A DNA stretch of 64,000 nt from Enterobacter ludwigii (GCF_001750725.1 NZ_CP017279.1:1178001-1242000), one strand, 5' to 3'; shown: positions 1-9,278, counted from the stretch's first letter. The notes: generated by a model from the letters alone, not told the origin. Numbers and translations are program-made.

Positions 1-276
1 GAGATCGTCCATGGTGTGACCCACAACGATTTCCAGGGTCTTACGAATGACATCTGCCTGCACAACGTCGTTTGTGGATTCCAGCGTCTGGATCAGCCAC
101 AAAATGATCGCTTTGTTGGACAGGTGTCCTTCAGAAGCCAGAACACAGCGTACTGCAGTAGAAAAAACAGCGGACTCTTCAGCAAAACGATCGCCTGCGT
201 GACGGAAATATTCCGACAGCGCGCTTTCTAAAAAAGCGGAATGGTATTCGGGTTGAAGCTGAATATTTTGTCTCAT
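1..276 (-). CDS. ariR: AriR/YmgB-family biofilm and acid-resistance regulator (3' end cut by window edge)
   Basis: The minus-strand frame opens with ATG at 276 after a GTGAGAAC ribosome-site-like stretch and stays open for 92 codons to the window edge, so the last few residues and stop are missing. The small helical protein contains the family core 'LSNKAIILWLIQTLE' and 'DVIRKTLEIV', which match remembered E. coli AriR. Known role: AriR is a small dimeric regulator linked to biofilm formation, acid resistance and Rcs signalling, made from the blue-light-controlled ycgZ-ymgA-ariR operon. It lies 29 bp downstream of ymgA on the same strand, as in E. coli, so co-transcription is expected. Identity is firm; the exact C-terminus cannot be seen. 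Confidence 0.85.
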   Translation of the reverse strand, partial: MRQNIQLQPEYHSAFLESALSEYFRHAGDRFAEESAVFSTAVRCVLASEGHLSNKAIILWLIQTLESTNDVVQADVIRKTLEIVVGHTMDDL

Positions 277-305
277 TTGTTCTCACCGTAGCTGTAAAAT
301 TGCAG

Positions 306-626
306 TCAATGTATTTTTCTGGGATCGGACGGTTTTCCATTTCCAAATAACGGCACTACATTGTCTCTTTTAACGTTGAGAGATCCCTCTCTATCCGTTC
401 GTCCTTGCGCGGTTCTGCGACGTTTCAGGGCGATGTTGTTTGAACCGATATCGGCAATCACCATCGCAAGTGTCTCCCGCCGCTGGGGATCCTTTTCATG
501 CGCTTTCATATCCCGCAGACGCTGAACCAGAGCTTCGGTTGTGACGGGGCCTCGCTCTTTCAAAAGAGAAAGAACGGCTTCACCGATAAGCTGGTCAATC
601 AGTCGGTCTGCATCACTGCTGTTCAT
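306..626 (-). CDS. ymgA: YmgA-like connector protein of the ycgZ-ymgA-ariR operon
   Basis: A 106-residue protein starting MNSSDADRLIDQ. The ATG at 626 is chosen over an upstream in-frame ATG at 689 because the longer form would run into ycgZ and lose the family N-terminus. Residues about 8-70 are predicted helical and resemble E. coli YmgA and AriR. The C-terminal third is basic and probably disordered, ending DPRKIH; E. coli YmgA also ends in IH. Known role of the E. coli operon: its products act through the Rcs phosphorelay to raise colanic acid and lower curli. The start is 4 bp past the ycgZ stop, so translation is probably coupled. Similarity to E. coli YmgA is only moderate, so the symbol rests partly on position. 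Confidence 0.75.
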   Translation of the reverse strand: MNSSDADRLIDQLIGEAVLSLLKERGPVTTEALVQRLRDMKAHEKDPQRRETLAMVIADIGSNNIALKRRRTAQGRTDREGSLNVKRDNVVPLFGNGKPSDPRKIH

Positions 627-630
627 AACA

Positions 631-870
631 TTACCGTTCGAAAAGCAGACCAAGCAGCATGTGGTAATGCTGTTCCTCTTCAGGCCCATCGGCCTTTTCG
701 AGGCGGCTTAAGAGTTTGGTACAGAGCGATTTGCGATTCAGATTTCGCCCGTCGCTAAGAATCTCAACCACGACCTGACCGAGCGTCTCCTGTTGGGTAG
801 GAAGCGCGGCCTTCTCGAAGTAGTGCGCGATCGCTGCTGCTGAATCTGCGACATAATCCTTCTGCTGCAT
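631..870 (-). CDS. ycgZ: YcgZ connector protein, first gene of the BluR-controlled operon
   Basis: A 79-residue protein beginning MQQKDYVADS, with ATG at 870 preceded by a strong AGGAG site at good spacing; the frame extends upstream but has no ribosome site there. The central stretch 'TQQETLGQVVVEILSDGRN' and the C-terminus 'LLGLLFER' match E. coli YcgZ closely. In E. coli, YcgZ is the main product acting on the Rcs system when the repressor BluR is antagonised by BluF under blue light and low temperature. It is first of three tandem minus-strand genes (ycgZ, ymgA, ariR) and is divergent from bluF. The upstream region holds several TGTACA-containing palindromes suited to a MerR-type repressor. 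Confidence 0.88.
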   Translation of the reverse strand: MQQKDYVADSAAAIAHYFEKAALPTQQETLGQVVVEILSDGRNLNRKSLCTKLLSRLEKADGPEEEQHYHMLLGLLFER

Positions 871-935
871 GTTTCGCTCCTGTAAAAAAATGTAATCACT
901 AACGTTACATTTAAGGTATACACAATTTCCAAATC

Positions 936-954
936 TGTACATAGAAAATGTACA
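936..954. promoter_or_regulatory. Inverted repeat TGTACAT-N5-ATGTACA, candidate BluR operator upstream of ycgZ
   Basis: Seven-base arms at 936-942 and 948-954 are perfectly complementary around a 5-bp centre. The site lies 66 bp upstream of the ycgZ start. MlrA/BluR-type MerR regulators recognise TGTACA-containing half-sites, and bluR lies 1.7 kb away. Assignment to BluR is inference from motif and context. Confidence 0.55.
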
Positions 955-1045
955 ATTTTTTAAAATAATTGTGATATATTTTATAAATTCTATGTTTATC
1001 AGTCTGTTGAGTCATAAAAATGAAGCATTTCCGTTACAGAATATA

Positions 1046-1081
1046 TTGTACAATACGCACGGTGATGGATAAGTTGTACAA
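1046..1081. promoter_or_regulatory. Two TTGTACAA palindromes, candidate BluR/MlrA-type boxes in the bluF-ycgZ intergenic region
   Basis: Identical 8-bp palindromes TTGTACAA lie at 1046-1053 and 1074-1081, start-to-start spacing 28 bp, in the 340-bp divergent intergenic region. The same octamer recurs upstream of bluR at 2480 and 2561, which supports one shared regulator for both promoters. The region is otherwise A+T-rich promoter DNA. Confidence 0.5.
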
Positions 1082-1211
1082 CGCAGGAAACGGATGCGTT
1101 AGGTGCCGTAAATGGTTGAGATGTAAATTATTTGTCACGTAATTAATATGCTATAACAGATGTTTACCGACGTGTTTTTGTGGCCAACCCCTAACCCCCT
1201 TCAGGATAAGC

Positions 1212-2432
1212 ATGCTTACAACCATCATATACCGCAGTCATATCTGCGAGGACGTTCCAGTGAAAGCGCTGGAAAACATGGTAGCTGCTGCAAATAGTAA
1301 AAACCGGCAATCCAATGTCACGGGGATCTTGCTGTTTAACGGCACGCATTTTTTTCAGTTGCTCGAAGGCCCAGCGGAAAACGTTTCATCCATTTACGAG
1401 CAGATTTGCCAGGACACGCGCCACCATAACGTGGTGGAGCTGATGCGCGATCACGGCCCCTCCCGACGCTTCGGCAAGGTTGGCATGGAGCTTTTTGACT
1501 TGCGTCAGTTCGACAGGGAAGAGGTGCTTCAGCAGGTTCTCGACAAAGGCACCAGTAGGTATCAGCTGACATATAGCGATCGCGCCCTGCAGTTTTTCCG
1601 CACCTTCGTGGAGGCCACGGAGAAAGCCAACTATTTTGAACTGCCGCCTGCAGATGCCTGGGATTTTATCCCGGAAGAGACGCCTTTATCGGCGCAACCG
1701 GAGGTGGTGGCTAAAGGCGCGGATTGCAGCTTTGCGTTCCAGCCTATCGTGGATCCGTTTATGCAGCAGGTCGTCTCCTGGGAGGCCTTGATCCGCACGC
1801 CCACCGGTGAATCGCCTGGGGCCTATTTTGCCCAAATTCCTCGTGAAGAGGTGTACGCCTCTGATTTGAAAAGCAAGCAGGTTGCGCTCTCCATGGCGAG
1901 CGCTCTGGGATTACAGGATCAGACATTATCCATTAACCTGCTGCCCATGACGCTGGTCAACGTGCCTGGCGCCGTGGATTTCCTGCTGACGGCCATTGAC
2001 GCGAATGGCTTTGTGCCGGAGCAGATTGTGGTGGAATTCACCGAGAGCGAAGCGATTTCCCGTTTTGAAGAGTTTACCCATTCGGTCAGGCAGCTAAAAA
2101 GTGCCGGTATCAGCGTAACCATCGATCACTTTGGTGCCGGTTTTGCCGGTCTGCAGTTACTGGCGCAATTCCAGCCTGACAGAATTAAGATTAACCGCGA
2201 TCTGGTCGCGAATGTGCACAAAAGCGGCCCGCGGCAGGCCATCATTCAGGCGATTATCACCTGCTGTTCCTCGCTGGAGATCCAGTTCTGTGCCGTCGGC
2301 GTTGAGAAGCCTGAAGAGTGGATGTGGCTGGAGTCTGCAGGCATTTCCCAGTTCCAGGGGCACCTGTTTGCCAGCCCGCGTCACGGGGGAATTCCGGCGA
2401 TCGCGTGGCCAGAGAAGAAGTTTGAATTTTGA
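1212..2432 (+). CDS. bluF: BluF blue-light sensor: BLUF domain plus degenerate EAL domain
   Basis: 406 residues. The N-terminal BLUF domain (about 1-95) binds FAD; the flavin-network residues Tyr7, Asn31 and Gln49 are present. The C-terminal EAL domain (about 165-400) has the signature 'WEALIRTP' but reads HFGAGF where active c-di-GMP phosphodiesterases have DDFG, and VGVE where they have EGVE. Metal and catalytic residues are therefore missing and hydrolysis is unlikely. In E. coli, photoactivated BluF does not cut c-di-GMP but binds BluR and removes it from the ycgZ promoter. Its neighbours are bluR downstream on the same strand and the target operon divergent. Unlike K-12 as I recall it (EAI), the EAL triplet itself is intact here. 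Confidence 0.93.
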   Translation: MLTTIIYRSHICEDVPVKALENMVAAANSKNRQSNVTGILLFNGTHFFQLLEGPAENVSSIYEQICQDTRHHNVVELMRDHGPSRRFGKVGMELFDLRQFDREEVLQQVLDKGTSRYQLTYSDRALQFFRTFVEATEKANYFELPPADAWDFIPEETPLSAQPEVVAKGADCSFAFQPIVDPFMQQVVSWEALIRTPTGESPGAYFAQIPREEVYASDLKSKQVALSMASALGLQDQTLSINLLPMTLVNVPGAVDFLLTAIDANGFVPEQIVVEFTESEAISRFEEFTHSVRQLKSAGISVTIDHFGAGFAGLQLLAQFQPDRIKINRDLVANVHKSGPRQAIIQAIITCCSSLEIQFCAVGVEKPEEWMWLESAGISQFQGHLFASPRHGGIPAIAWPEKKFEF

Positions 2433-2479
2433 GAAAGCTGTACATAAACCTGCAAGCTTGACTGTACGCGCGGCAAAAT

Positions 2480-2568
2480 TTGTACAACAATACATTAACG
2501 GGTGAAGGAACTTGTATACCCTTCACCCGCTCAAAAAGAGGCCTTAGTTATACAAATGGTTTGTACAA
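2480..2568 (+). promoter_or_regulatory. bluR control region with two TTGTACAA boxes
   Basis: TTGTACAA occurs at 2480-2487 and 2561-2568, flanking a 10-bp-arm inverted repeat. Related TGTACA and TTGTATA matches lie between 2440 and 2520. The repeats match those before ycgZ, suggesting that BluR also controls its own gene or that an MlrA-type protein acts on both. The distance from the second box to the bluR ATG is 52 bp. Binding is inferred. Confidence 0.45.
2499..2529. repeat. Perfect inverted repeat, 10-bp arms CGGGTGAAGG/CCTTCACCCG
   Basis: The arms are at 2499-2508 and 2520-2529 with an 11-base loop containing TTGTATAC. Neither side has a T-run, so it is not a classical intrinsic terminator. 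It could be a bluF 3'-end stem-loop or a binding site. Confidence 0.6.
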
Positions 2569-2620
2569 TCTGATAAGGTTGGTCTGGTTGGGTATGGAAG
2601 TTCTAAGCGTGAGGGAGTTA

Positions 2621-3349
2621 ATGGCCTATTACAGTATCGGCGAAGTGGCCGAACGATGCGGTATCAACCCCGTTACGCTGCGTGCCTGGCAGCGCCGTTA
2701 TGGATTGTTGAAGCCGCAGCGAAGCGAAGGGGGCCATCGTCAGTTTGACGATGAAGATATCCTGCGTATTGAAGAGATCAAACGCCTGATGAAAAGCGGC
2801 GTTTCGGTCGGCAAAGTCAAAGGCTTGCTGGAAAACAAAGAAGTGATGACTCAGGGTAACTGGGCATCAATCCAGGAAGAGATGATGACGGTTTTGCGTT
2901 ATGCCAGCCCGGCAAAGCTGCGCGCCAAAATAGGCGAGTTCCGCCGCGATCACGCGATGGATGCGCTTATCGATAATATTATTTCTCCCGTTCGTCAGCG
3001 AATGAATCAGGATCAAAATACGGTGCGTCATATGGCGAGCCTGCTTGACGGTGTGCTGATAGAGTTTGCTGTCGCGAGCCTGGCGGAGTCACGTAAGAAA
3101 GCCGGTAAAGATGCTCTGCTTATAGGCTGGGAGTGCGATGACCGGACACACCTGTGGCTTGAGGCTGCGCGTCTGGCACAGAAGGGGTGGCATATTGACG
3201 TGCTGGCCGACCCGATTGATTCCCCTCGTCCGGAGCTTTTTCCTGGGCAAAGAATTTTCGTCTGGACCGGTAAAGCGCCGACGCCGCGTCAGCAGGAACT
3301 GCTTGACCACTGGCGTGAACAGGGTTTTGTTGTCTCCTTTCATCATTAA
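2621..3349 (+). CDS. bluR: BluR (YcgE), MerR-family repressor antagonised by BluF
   Basis: 242 residues starting [14 protein letters not shown], with ATG at 2621 behind a strong GAGGGAG site. A longer in-frame reading exists but lacks a ribosome site and adds residues not found in the family. Residues 1-70 form a MerR winged helix ('[18 protein letters not shown]', '[12 protein letters not shown]'). The rest is a cobalamin-binding-like effector domain that I expect does not bind B12, as in E. coli. BluR represses ycgZ-ymgA-ariR and is released by light-activated BluF. It is separated from bluF by 188 bp carrying TTGTACAA boxes, so it probably has its own promoter. A T10 terminator follows. 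Confidence 0.93.
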   Translation: MAYYSIGEVAERCGINPVTLRAWQRRYGLLKPQRSEGGHRQFDDEDILRIEEIKRLMKSGVSVGKVKGLLENKEVMTQGNWASIQEEMMTVLRYASPAKLRAKIGEFRRDHAMDALIDNIISPVRQRMNQDQNTVRHMASLLDGVLIEFAVASLAESRKKAGKDALLIGWECDDRTHLWLEAARLAQKGWHIDVLADPIDSPRPELFPGQRIFVWTGKAPTPRQQELLDHWREQGFVVSFHH

Positions 3350-3356
3350 TTTCCGC

Positions 3357-3380
3357 AGGCCTTGAAGGCCTTTTTTTTTT
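3357..3380 (+). terminator. Intrinsic terminator of bluR
   Basis: Stem AGGCC (3357-3361) pairs with GGCCT (3367-3371) and is followed by ten T residues through 3380. It lies 8 bp beyond the bluR stop. Confidence 0.8.
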
Positions 3381-3602
3381 GCTCGTCGTTCCCCTGGATA
3401 AAATCTATCTTAAAAATAGGTATTTCCGATGCATATTTTACTTTTCCCCTTTACTCCGCTTTTCTGATTCGATAACCCATTATTTTTCAAAGTATTGAAC
3501 AATTAAATCCATCCCGCCCGCATCCGCTGACAGGGTCTATGCTTAATAAAAGTATGCAAAAAGGGCGATTTAGCCCAATGCCCCTGCTGACAGAGGGTTG
3601 AA

Positions 3603-3619
3603 GTGATAATCGTTATCAC
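3603..3619 (+). promoter_or_regulatory. Fur box upstream of sufA
   Basis: GTGATAA-TCG-TTATCAC is a 17-bp near-perfect dyad closely matching the Fur consensus, 44 bp upstream of the sufA ATG. The E. coli suf promoter is repressed by Fe-Fur and activated by OxyR and apo-IscR with IHF. Only the Fur site is clear here. The rest of 3381-3602 is A+T-rich intergenic DNA containing a small GGGC/GCCC hairpin near 3565-3580, and I see no gene in it. Confidence 0.75.
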
Positions 3620-3663
3620 TAACATGGTGTTATGCCCTGGGGCTTATTAGATGAGGTGGACCT

Positions 3664-4032
3664 ATGGAACTGCATTCAGAAACCTTCAATCCTGCCGACT
3701 TCGCCTGGCGTGGCTTAACGCTCACGCCAGCGGCGGCGGCACATATTCACGAACTGGTGGCGAAAAAGCCAGAGATCCTCGGCGTGCGCCTGGGGGTGAA
3801 ACAGACCGGCTGCGCAGGATTCGGTTACGTGCTCGATACCGTCACAGAACCCGAGAAGGATGATCTGGTATTCGAAACTGACGGCGCAAAATTGTATGTC
3901 GCCCTGCAGGCCATGCCGTTTATTGACGGCACGGAAGTGGACTACGTACGTGAAGGTTTAAACCAGTTATTCAAATTTCATAACCCGAAAGCCCAGAACG
4001 AATGTGGGTGCGGCGAAAGCTTTGGGGTATAG
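3664..4032 (+). CDS. sufA: SufA, A-type Fe-S carrier
   Basis: 122 residues, the family length. The three cluster-ligating cysteines of A-type carriers are visible: Cys50 in 'QTGCAGFGY' and the C-terminal pair in '[11 protein letters not shown]'. SufA receives Fe-S clusters from the SufBCD scaffold and passes them to target proteins in the cytoplasm. It is the first gene of a complete sufABCDSE operon, just downstream of a Fur box, and is followed 8 bp later by sufB. The ATG at 3664 follows a GAGGTGG site. The protein matches E. coli SufA along its length. Confidence 0.97.
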   Translation: MELHSETFNPADFAWRGLTLTPAAAAHIHELVAKKPEILGVRLGVKQTGCAGFGYVLDTVTEPEKDDLVFETDGAKLYVALQAMPFIDGTEVDYVREGLNQLFKFHNPKAQNECGCGESFGV

Positions 4033-4040
4033 GCGGTACT

Positions 4041-5531
4041 ATGTCTCGTAATACTGAAGCAACGAGTGATGTTAACACCTGGAGTGGCGGCCACCTCAAT
4101 TATAAAGAGGGGTTCTTTACCCAGCTGCAGACCGATGAACTGGCGAAAGGCATCAATGAAGATGTCGTCCGGGCGATCTCGGCCAAGCGTAATGAACCTG
4201 AGTGGATGCTGGAGTTTCGTCTGAGCGCCTTCCGGGCGTGGCTGGAAATGGAAGAACCTCACTGGCTGAAAGCGCATTATGACAAGCTGAACTATCAGGA
4301 TTACAGCTACTACTCTGCGCCATCCTGCGGGAGTTGCGACGATACCTGCGCCTCACAGCCTGGCGCGGTGCAGCAAACCGGTGCGGACAACAGCTTCCTG
4401 AGCAAAGAAGTGGAAGAGGCATTTAACCAGCTGGGTGTGCCCGTTCGCGAAGGGAAAGAGGTGGCGGTGGACGCCATTTTTGACTCCGTCTCAGTGGCGA
4501 CAACCTACCGTGAAAAACTGGCAGAACAGGGGATTATTTTCTGCTCCTTCGGCGAAGCGATTCACGAGCACCCTGAGCTGGTGAAAAAGTACATCGGCAC
4601 CGTGGTGCCGAGTAACGATAACTTTTTTGCCGCGCTTAACGCGGCGGTAGCGTCTGATGGCACCTTTATCTACGTGCCAAAAGGCGTTCGCTGCCCGATG
4701 GAGTTGTCGACCTATTTCCGCATCAACGCGGAAAAAACCGGTCAGTTCGAACGCACCATTCTGGTGGCCGATGAAGGCAGCTACGTCAGTTACATTGAAG
4801 GGTGCTCTGCACCGGTCCGTGACAGCTACCAGCTTCACGCCGCGGTGGTTGAAGTCATCATCCATAAAGATGCCGAGGTAAAATACTCCACGGTGCAGAA
4901 CTGGTTCCCGGGCGATGGCAACACCGGCGGTATTCTGAACTTCGTGACCAAGCGTGCGCTGTGCGAAGGCGAAAACAGCAAAATGTCCTGGACCCAGTCG
5001 GAAACCGGCTCTGCGATCACCTGGAAATACCCGAGCTGTATTCTGCGTGGGGATAACTCGATCGGTGAGTTCTACTCCGTGGCGCTGACCAGCGGCCATC
5101 AGCAGGCAGATACGGGTACCAAGATGATCCACATCGGTAAAAACACCCGGTCGACCATTATTTCCAAAGGCATCTCCGCCGGGCACAGTCAGAACAGCTA
5201 TCGTGGGCTGGTCAAAATCATGCCGACGGCCACCAATGCCCGAAACTTTACCCAGTGTGACTCAATGTTAATTGGCGCAGACTGCGGGGCACACACCTTC
5301 CCGTACGTTGAATGCCGTAACAATACCGCCCAGCTTGAGCACGAGGCGACGACGTCACGTATTGGGGAAGATCAGCTCTTCTACTGCCTGCAGCGCGGGA
5401 TCAGTGAGGAAGATGCCATCTCAATGATTGTGAACGGCTTCTGTAAGGATGTGTTCTCTGAACTGCCGCTGGAATTTGCCGTTGAAGCTCAGAAACTCCT
5501 CGCTATTAGTCTTGAACACAGCGTCGGTTAA
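4041..5531 (+). CDS. sufB: SufB, Fe-S cluster scaffold subunit
   Basis: 496 residues starting [14 protein letters not shown], with ATG at 4041 after GGCGGT. SufB forms the SufBC2D complex, accepts persulfide sulfur from SufE/SufS and builds the cluster. The C-terminal beta-helix core is visible, including 'MEGCSAP'-type segment 'YIEGCSAPV' and the conserved Cys in '[10 protein letters not shown]'. The N-terminal Cys-rich segment 'SCGSCDDTC' (about residues 104-112) is the dispensable CxxC motif also seen in E. coli. It lies between sufA (8-bp gap) and sufC (9-bp gap), so the genes are translationally close. No irregularity was seen. Confidence 0.97.
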   Translation: MSRNTEATSDVNTWSGGHLNYKEGFFTQLQTDELAKGINEDVVRAISAKRNEPEWMLEFRLSAFRAWLEMEEPHWLKAHYDKLNYQDYSYYSAPSCGSCDDTCASQPGAVQQTGADNSFLSKEVEEAFNQLGVPVREGKEVAVDAIFDSVSVATTYREKLAEQGIIFCSFGEAIHEHPELVKKYIGTVVPSNDNFFAALNAAVASDGTFIYVPKGVRCPMELSTYFRINAEKTGQFERTILVADEGSYVSYIEGCSAPVRDSYQLHAAVVEVIIHKDAEVKYSTVQNWFPGDGNTGGILNFVTKRALCEGENSKMSWTQSETGSAITWKYPSCILRGDNSIGEFYSVALTSGHQQADTGTKMIHIGKNTRSTIISKGISAGHSQNSYRGLVKIMPTATNARNFTQCDSMLIGADCGAHTFPYVECRNNTAQLEHEATTSRIGEDQLFYCLQRGISEEDAISMIVNGFCKDVFSELPLEFAVEAQKLLAISLEHSVG

Positions 5532-5540
5532 GGAAAGCAC

Positions 5541-6287
5541 ATGTTAAGTATTAAAGATTTACAGGTTAGCGTGGAAGACAAAGAGATCCTGCGTGGTCTC
5601 AATTTTGACGTCAAACCGGGTGAAGTCCACGCCATTATGGGGCCCAATGGCTCCGGGAAAAGTACGCTCTCCGCGACGCTGGCAGGACGCGAAGATTACG
5701 AAGTGACCCACGGGTCGGTCGAGTTTAACGGCAAAGATTTGCTGGAGATGTCGGTGGAAGAGCGGGCCGGTGAAGGTATCTTTATGGCCTTCCAGTACCC
5801 GGTGGAGATCCCGGGGGTGAGTAACCAGTTCTTTCTGCAAACGGCGCTGAACGCGGTACGTAAATATCGCGGACTGGAAGCGCTGGACCGCTTTGATTTT
5901 CAGGACCTGATGGAAGAGAAGATTAAGCTACTGAAAATGCCGGAAGACCTGCTGACCCGCTCGGTCAACGTCGGTTTTTCAGGCGGTGAGAAAAAGCGTA
6001 ACGACATTCTGCAGATGGCGGTCCTTGAGCCTGAACTGTGCATTCTGGATGAAACCGACTCCGGTCTGGATATCGATGCCCTGAAGATTGTCGCCGACGG
6101 GGTGAACTCCCTGCGCGACGGCAAACGCGCGTTCATCATCGTCACTCACTACCAGCGTATTCTGGATTACATCAAGCCGGATTACGTCCATGTGCTTTAC
6201 CAGGGGCGTATTGTGAAATCCGGTGATTTCACGCTGGTTAAACAACTGGAGGAGCAGGGTTATGGCTGGCTTACCGAACAGCAGTAA
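5541..6287 (+). CDS. sufC: SufC, ATPase of the SufBC2D complex
   Basis: 248 residues with a Walker A at about 34-41 (GPNGSGKS), the ABC signature 'VGFSGGEKKR', Walker B 'LCILDETDSGLD' and a switch His in 'IIVTHYQRIL'. This is a soluble ABC-type ATPase that drives conformational change in SufB-SufD during cluster assembly; it has no membrane partner. The gene begins 9 bp after sufB behind GGAAAG and overlaps the 5' end of sufD by 26 bp. Length and motifs match E. coli SufC. Confidence 0.97.
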   Translation: MLSIKDLQVSVEDKEILRGLNFDVKPGEVHAIMGPNGSGKSTLSATLAGREDYEVTHGSVEFNGKDLLEMSVEERAGEGIFMAFQYPVEIPGVSNQFFLQTALNAVRKYRGLEALDRFDFQDLMEEKIKLLKMPEDLLTRSVNVGFSGGEKKRNDILQMAVLEPELCILDETDSGLDIDALKIVADGVNSLRDGKRAFIIVTHYQRILDYIKPDYVHVLYQGRIVKSGDFTLVKQLEEQGYGWLTEQQ

Positions 6288-7533
6288 TGCGCTCCAGCAG
6301 TGGCACCGTCTGTTTGAAGCGCAGGGCAATACGCGCTCGGAACAGGCGCAACAGCACCTGCAGCAGATGCTGCGTCTCGGTTTGCCGTCACGCAAGCAGG
6401 AGAACTGGAAATACACGCCGCTTGATGGCCTGCTGAACGGCGAGTTTGTCACCCGCCTGGCAGACATCAGCCCGGCGCAGCGCGATGCCCTGGCATTGAC
6501 CGTGGATGCCGTGCGTCTGGTCTTCGTCGATGGTCAGTTCCGCCCTGAGCTGAGTGACAGCACCCAGGACAGCGGGTTTGAGATTGCCATTAACGATGAC
6601 CGTCAGAGCCTGAGCACCCCGGTACAGCCCGAGGTCTTCCTGCATCTCACCGAGAGCCTGGCGCGGAGCGTGACGCATATTCGCGTTAAGCGTAACCAGC
6701 GTCCGGTAAAACCACTGCTGCTGATGCACATCACTCAGGGAGCAGACGGCGACGAGATCAACACTGCTCACTATCGCCACCACCTTGAGCTGGCGGAAGG
6801 GGCGGAGGCCACGGTGATTGAGCATTACGTCAGCCTCAACGAGGCCCGGCACTTTACCGGGGCGCGTTTGACAATGCATGTTGCCGCCAATGCCCAACTT
6901 CACCATATCAAACTGGCGTTTGAAAACCCGCAAAGCCACCACTTTGCGCATAACGACATGCTGCTTGGACAAGATGCCGCGGCATACAGCCACAGCTTTT
7001 TGCTGGGCGGCGCAGTACTGCGCCACAACACCAGCACGCAGCTTAACGGCGAGAATACAACGCTTCGCATCAACAGCCTGGCGATGCCGGTTAAAACGCA
7101 AGTGTGCGATACACGCACCTGGCTTGAGCACAACAAAGGTTACTGTAACAGTCGCCAGCTGCACAAAACCATTGTCAGCGACAAAGGGCGGGCGGTGTTT
7201 AACGGCCTGATTAACGTGGCGCAGCACGCGATTAAAACCGACGGGCAGATGACCAACAACAACCTGCTGTTGGGACGCCTGGCGGAAGTGGACACCAAAC
7301 CACAGCTTGAAATCTATGCTGATGACGTGAAGTGCAGCCATGGCGCGACGGTCGGGCGAATTGATGACGAACAGATGTTCTATTTACGCTCCCGCGGTAT
7401 CGACCAGCAGGCGGCGCAGCAAATGATTATCTATGCGTTTGCCGCTGAACTGACGGAAGCGCTGCACGATGGCCTGTTAAAACAGCAGGTGCTGGCCCGT
7501 ATCGGGCAGCGTCTGCCTGGAGGCGAAGCATGA
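6262..7533 (+). CDS. sufD: SufD, Fe-S assembly scaffold subunit
   Basis: 423 residues starting [13 protein letters not shown]. The ATG at 6262 follows GGAGGAGCAGGG, and the reading overlaps the sufC 3' end by 26 bp. A longer in-frame start at 6223 would lie deeper in sufC without a ribosome site. The beta-helix domain with '[23 protein letters not shown]' is the conserved SufB/SufD C-terminal region. SufD heterodimerises with SufB and is needed for iron entry into the scaffold. The stop overlaps the sufS start as ATGA, indicating coupled translation. Confidence 0.96.
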   Translation: MAGLPNSSNALQQWHRLFEAQGNTRSEQAQQHLQQMLRLGLPSRKQENWKYTPLDGLLNGEFVTRLADISPAQRDALALTVDAVRLVFVDGQFRPELSDSTQDSGFEIAINDDRQSLSTPVQPEVFLHLTESLARSVTHIRVKRNQRPVKPLLLMHITQGADGDEINTAHYRHHLELAEGAEATVIEHYVSLNEARHFTGARLTMHVAANAQLHHIKLAFENPQSHHFAHNDMLLGQDAAAYSHSFLLGGAVLRHNTSTQLNGENTTLRINSLAMPVKTQVCDTRTWLEHNKGYCNSRQLHKTIVSDKGRAVFNGLINVAQHAIKTDGQMTNNNLLLGRLAEVDTKPQLEIYADDVKCSHGATVGRIDDEQMFYLRSRGIDQQAAQQMIIYAFAAELTEALHDGLLKQQVLARIGQRLPGGEA

Positions 7534-8750
7534 GTTTTCCCGTAGAGAAAGTACGGGCAGATTTTCCGGTTCTGACCCGTGAAGTGAACGGTCTGCCCCT
7601 GGCGTATCTGGACAGTGCGGCCAGCGCGCAGAAACCGAATCAGGTGATCGAAGCGGAAGCGGAATTCTACCGCCACGGTTATGCCGCCGTGCACCGGGGG
7701 ATCCACACCCTGAGTGCGGAGGCGACCCAGCGTATGGAAAATGTGCGTACCCAAATCGCCACTTTCCTCAATGCACGCTCGCCAGAGGAACTGGTGTTTG
7801 TGCGTGGTACCACCGAGGGGATCAACCTTGTTGCCAACAGCTGGGGCAACGCGCAGGTCCACGCGGGGGATAACATCATCATCACCCAGATGGAGCACCA
7901 TGCCAATATCGTGCCGTGGCAGATGCTCTGTGAGCGTGTCGGTGCGCAACTGAGGGTGATCCCATTGAATGTTGATGGCACCCTGCAGCTTGAGCAACTC
8001 GACGCGTTGCTGGATGCGCGTACGCGGCTGGTGGCCGTGACCCAGGTTTCTAACGTGCTGGGAACCGAGAACCCGGTGGCAGCGATTATTGAGAAAGCCC
8101 ACCAGGCTGGCGCGAAGGTGCTGATTGATGGTGCGCAGGCGGTCATGCACCACGCGGTCGACGTCCAGGCGCTGGACTGCGATTTCTACGTCTTCTCCGG
8201 GCACAAGCTCTATGGGCCGACCGGGATTGGCGTGCTGTACGTGAAAGAAGATATTCTGCAGGCGATGCCACCGTGGGAAGGGGGCGGCTCGATGATTGCG
8301 ACCGTCAGTCTCTCAGAGGGGACCACCTACGCACGCGCACCGTGGCGCTTTGAAGCTGGCACGCCGAATACCGGCGGGATTATCGGGCTGGGGGCGGCCA
8401 TCGCCTATGTCACGTCTGTTGGCCTTGACGCGATTCAGGAGTACGAACAACTGCTGATGCACTACGCGCTGCAGGAGCTTGCCAGCGTACCGGCGCTGAC
8501 CCTGTACGGCCCGGCGGACCGCCAGGGGGTAATTGCGTTCAATCTCGGTAAACACCATGCATACGATGTGGGCAGTTTCCTCGATAATTACGGCGTGGCC
8601 GTGCGTACCGGACACCACTGTGCTATGCCGTTGATGGCGTTTTACCAGGTGCCGGCGATGTGCCGCGCATCGCTGGTGATGTACAACACAACGGAAGAGG
8701 TCGACAGGCTGGTGGCGGGGCTTAAACGCATTCACCAGTTGCTGGGCTAA
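7530..8750 (+). CDS. sufS: SufS, PLP-dependent cysteine desulfurase
   Basis: 406 residues. It is a class V aminotransferase-fold enzyme that removes sulfur from cysteine, leaving alanine and an enzyme persulfide. The PLP lysine lies in '[11 protein letters not shown]' (about residue 226) and the persulfide cysteine in '[10 protein letters not shown]' (about 364), as in group II desulfurases, which need SufE to accept the sulfur. The start overlaps the sufD stop by 4 bp. The next gene, 14 bp on, is its partner sufE. Length equals E. coli SufS (406). Confidence 0.97.
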   Translation: MSFPVEKVRADFPVLTREVNGLPLAYLDSAASAQKPNQVIEAEAEFYRHGYAAVHRGIHTLSAEATQRMENVRTQIATFLNARSPEELVFVRGTTEGINLVANSWGNAQVHAGDNIIITQMEHHANIVPWQMLCERVGAQLRVIPLNVDGTLQLEQLDALLDARTRLVAVTQVSNVLGTENPVAAIIEKAHQAGAKVLIDGAQAVMHHAVDVQALDCDFYVFSGHKLYGPTGIGVLYVKEDILQAMPPWEGGGSMIATVSLSEGTTYARAPWRFEAGTPNTGGIIGLGAAIAYVTSVGLDAIQEYEQLLMHYALQELASVPALTLYGPADRQGVIAFNLGKHHAYDVGSFLDNYGVAVRTGHHCAMPLMAFYQVPAMCRASLVMYNTTEEVDRLVAGLKRIHQLLG

Positions 8751-8764
8751 CGGAGAGGCGAAAG

Positions 8765-9181
8765 ATGGCAGATTTGCCGGATAAAGAAAAATTACTGCGT
8801 AACTTCGGGCGTTGCGCAAACTGGGAAGAGAAGTACCTCTATATCATTGAACTGGGCCAGCGTTTACCGCCGCTCAGCGAAGAGGCACACAACCCGGAAA
8901 ATATTATTCAGGGCTGTCAGAGCCAGGTCTGGATTGTGATGGAGCAGACGCGCGACGGCGTGATCGAATTACAGGGCGACAGTGATGCCGCTATTGTGAA
9001 AGGGCTTATTGCGGTGGTATTTATTCTCTATCACCAGATGTCAGCGCAGGATATTGTCGCTTTTGATGTCCGCCCGTGGTTTGAAAAAATGGCCCTGACC
9101 CAACACCTCACTCCGTCCCGTTCCCAGGGGCTGGAAGCGATGATTCGCGCCATCCGCGCCAAAGCTGCAATCCTTAGCTAG
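8765..9181 (+). CDS. sufE: SufE, sulfur acceptor for SufS
   Basis: 138 residues, the E. coli length. The acceptor cysteine is Cys51 in '[10 protein letters not shown]'. SufE takes persulfide sulfur from SufS Cys364 and delivers it to SufB. ATG at 8765 follows GGAGAGGCGAAAG. It is the last gene of the suf operon, and a weak hairpin with a T5 run follows at 9210-9237 before ldtE. Confidence 0.97.
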   Translation: MADLPDKEKLLRNFGRCANWEEKYLYIIELGQRLPPLSEEAHNPENIIQGCQSQVWIVMEQTRDGVIELQGDSDAAIVKGLIAVVFILYHQMSAQDIVAFDVRPWFEKMALTQHLTPSRSQGLEAMIRAIRAKAAILS

Positions 9182-9209
9182 ACTTACAGAACAGCATTCA
9201 TTCTGTTTC

Positions 9210-9237
9210 GCGAGGTGGTTCCCGCCTCGCTGGTTTT
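9210..9237 (+). terminator. Probable suf operon terminator
   Basis: Stem GCGAGG (9210-9215) pairs with CCTCGC (9225-9230), followed by TGG and five T. The T-run is modest, so some read-through into ldtE is possible. Confidence 0.5.
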
Positions 9238-9278
9238 TCAGCTTTCTGGCATCCGGCCAGTGAATAAGGAATCTCAGC

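Noticed and set aside
3565..3580. Small RNA (RydB-like) upstream of sufA
   Set aside because: E. coli has RydB near here, but only a short GGGC/GCCC hairpin is visible and no similarity can be established by eye.
6388..7341. Minus-strand open frame of over 300 codons inside sufD
   Set aside because: Shadow of the GC-rich sufD gene; no domain, no ribosome site, lies within a conserved operon.
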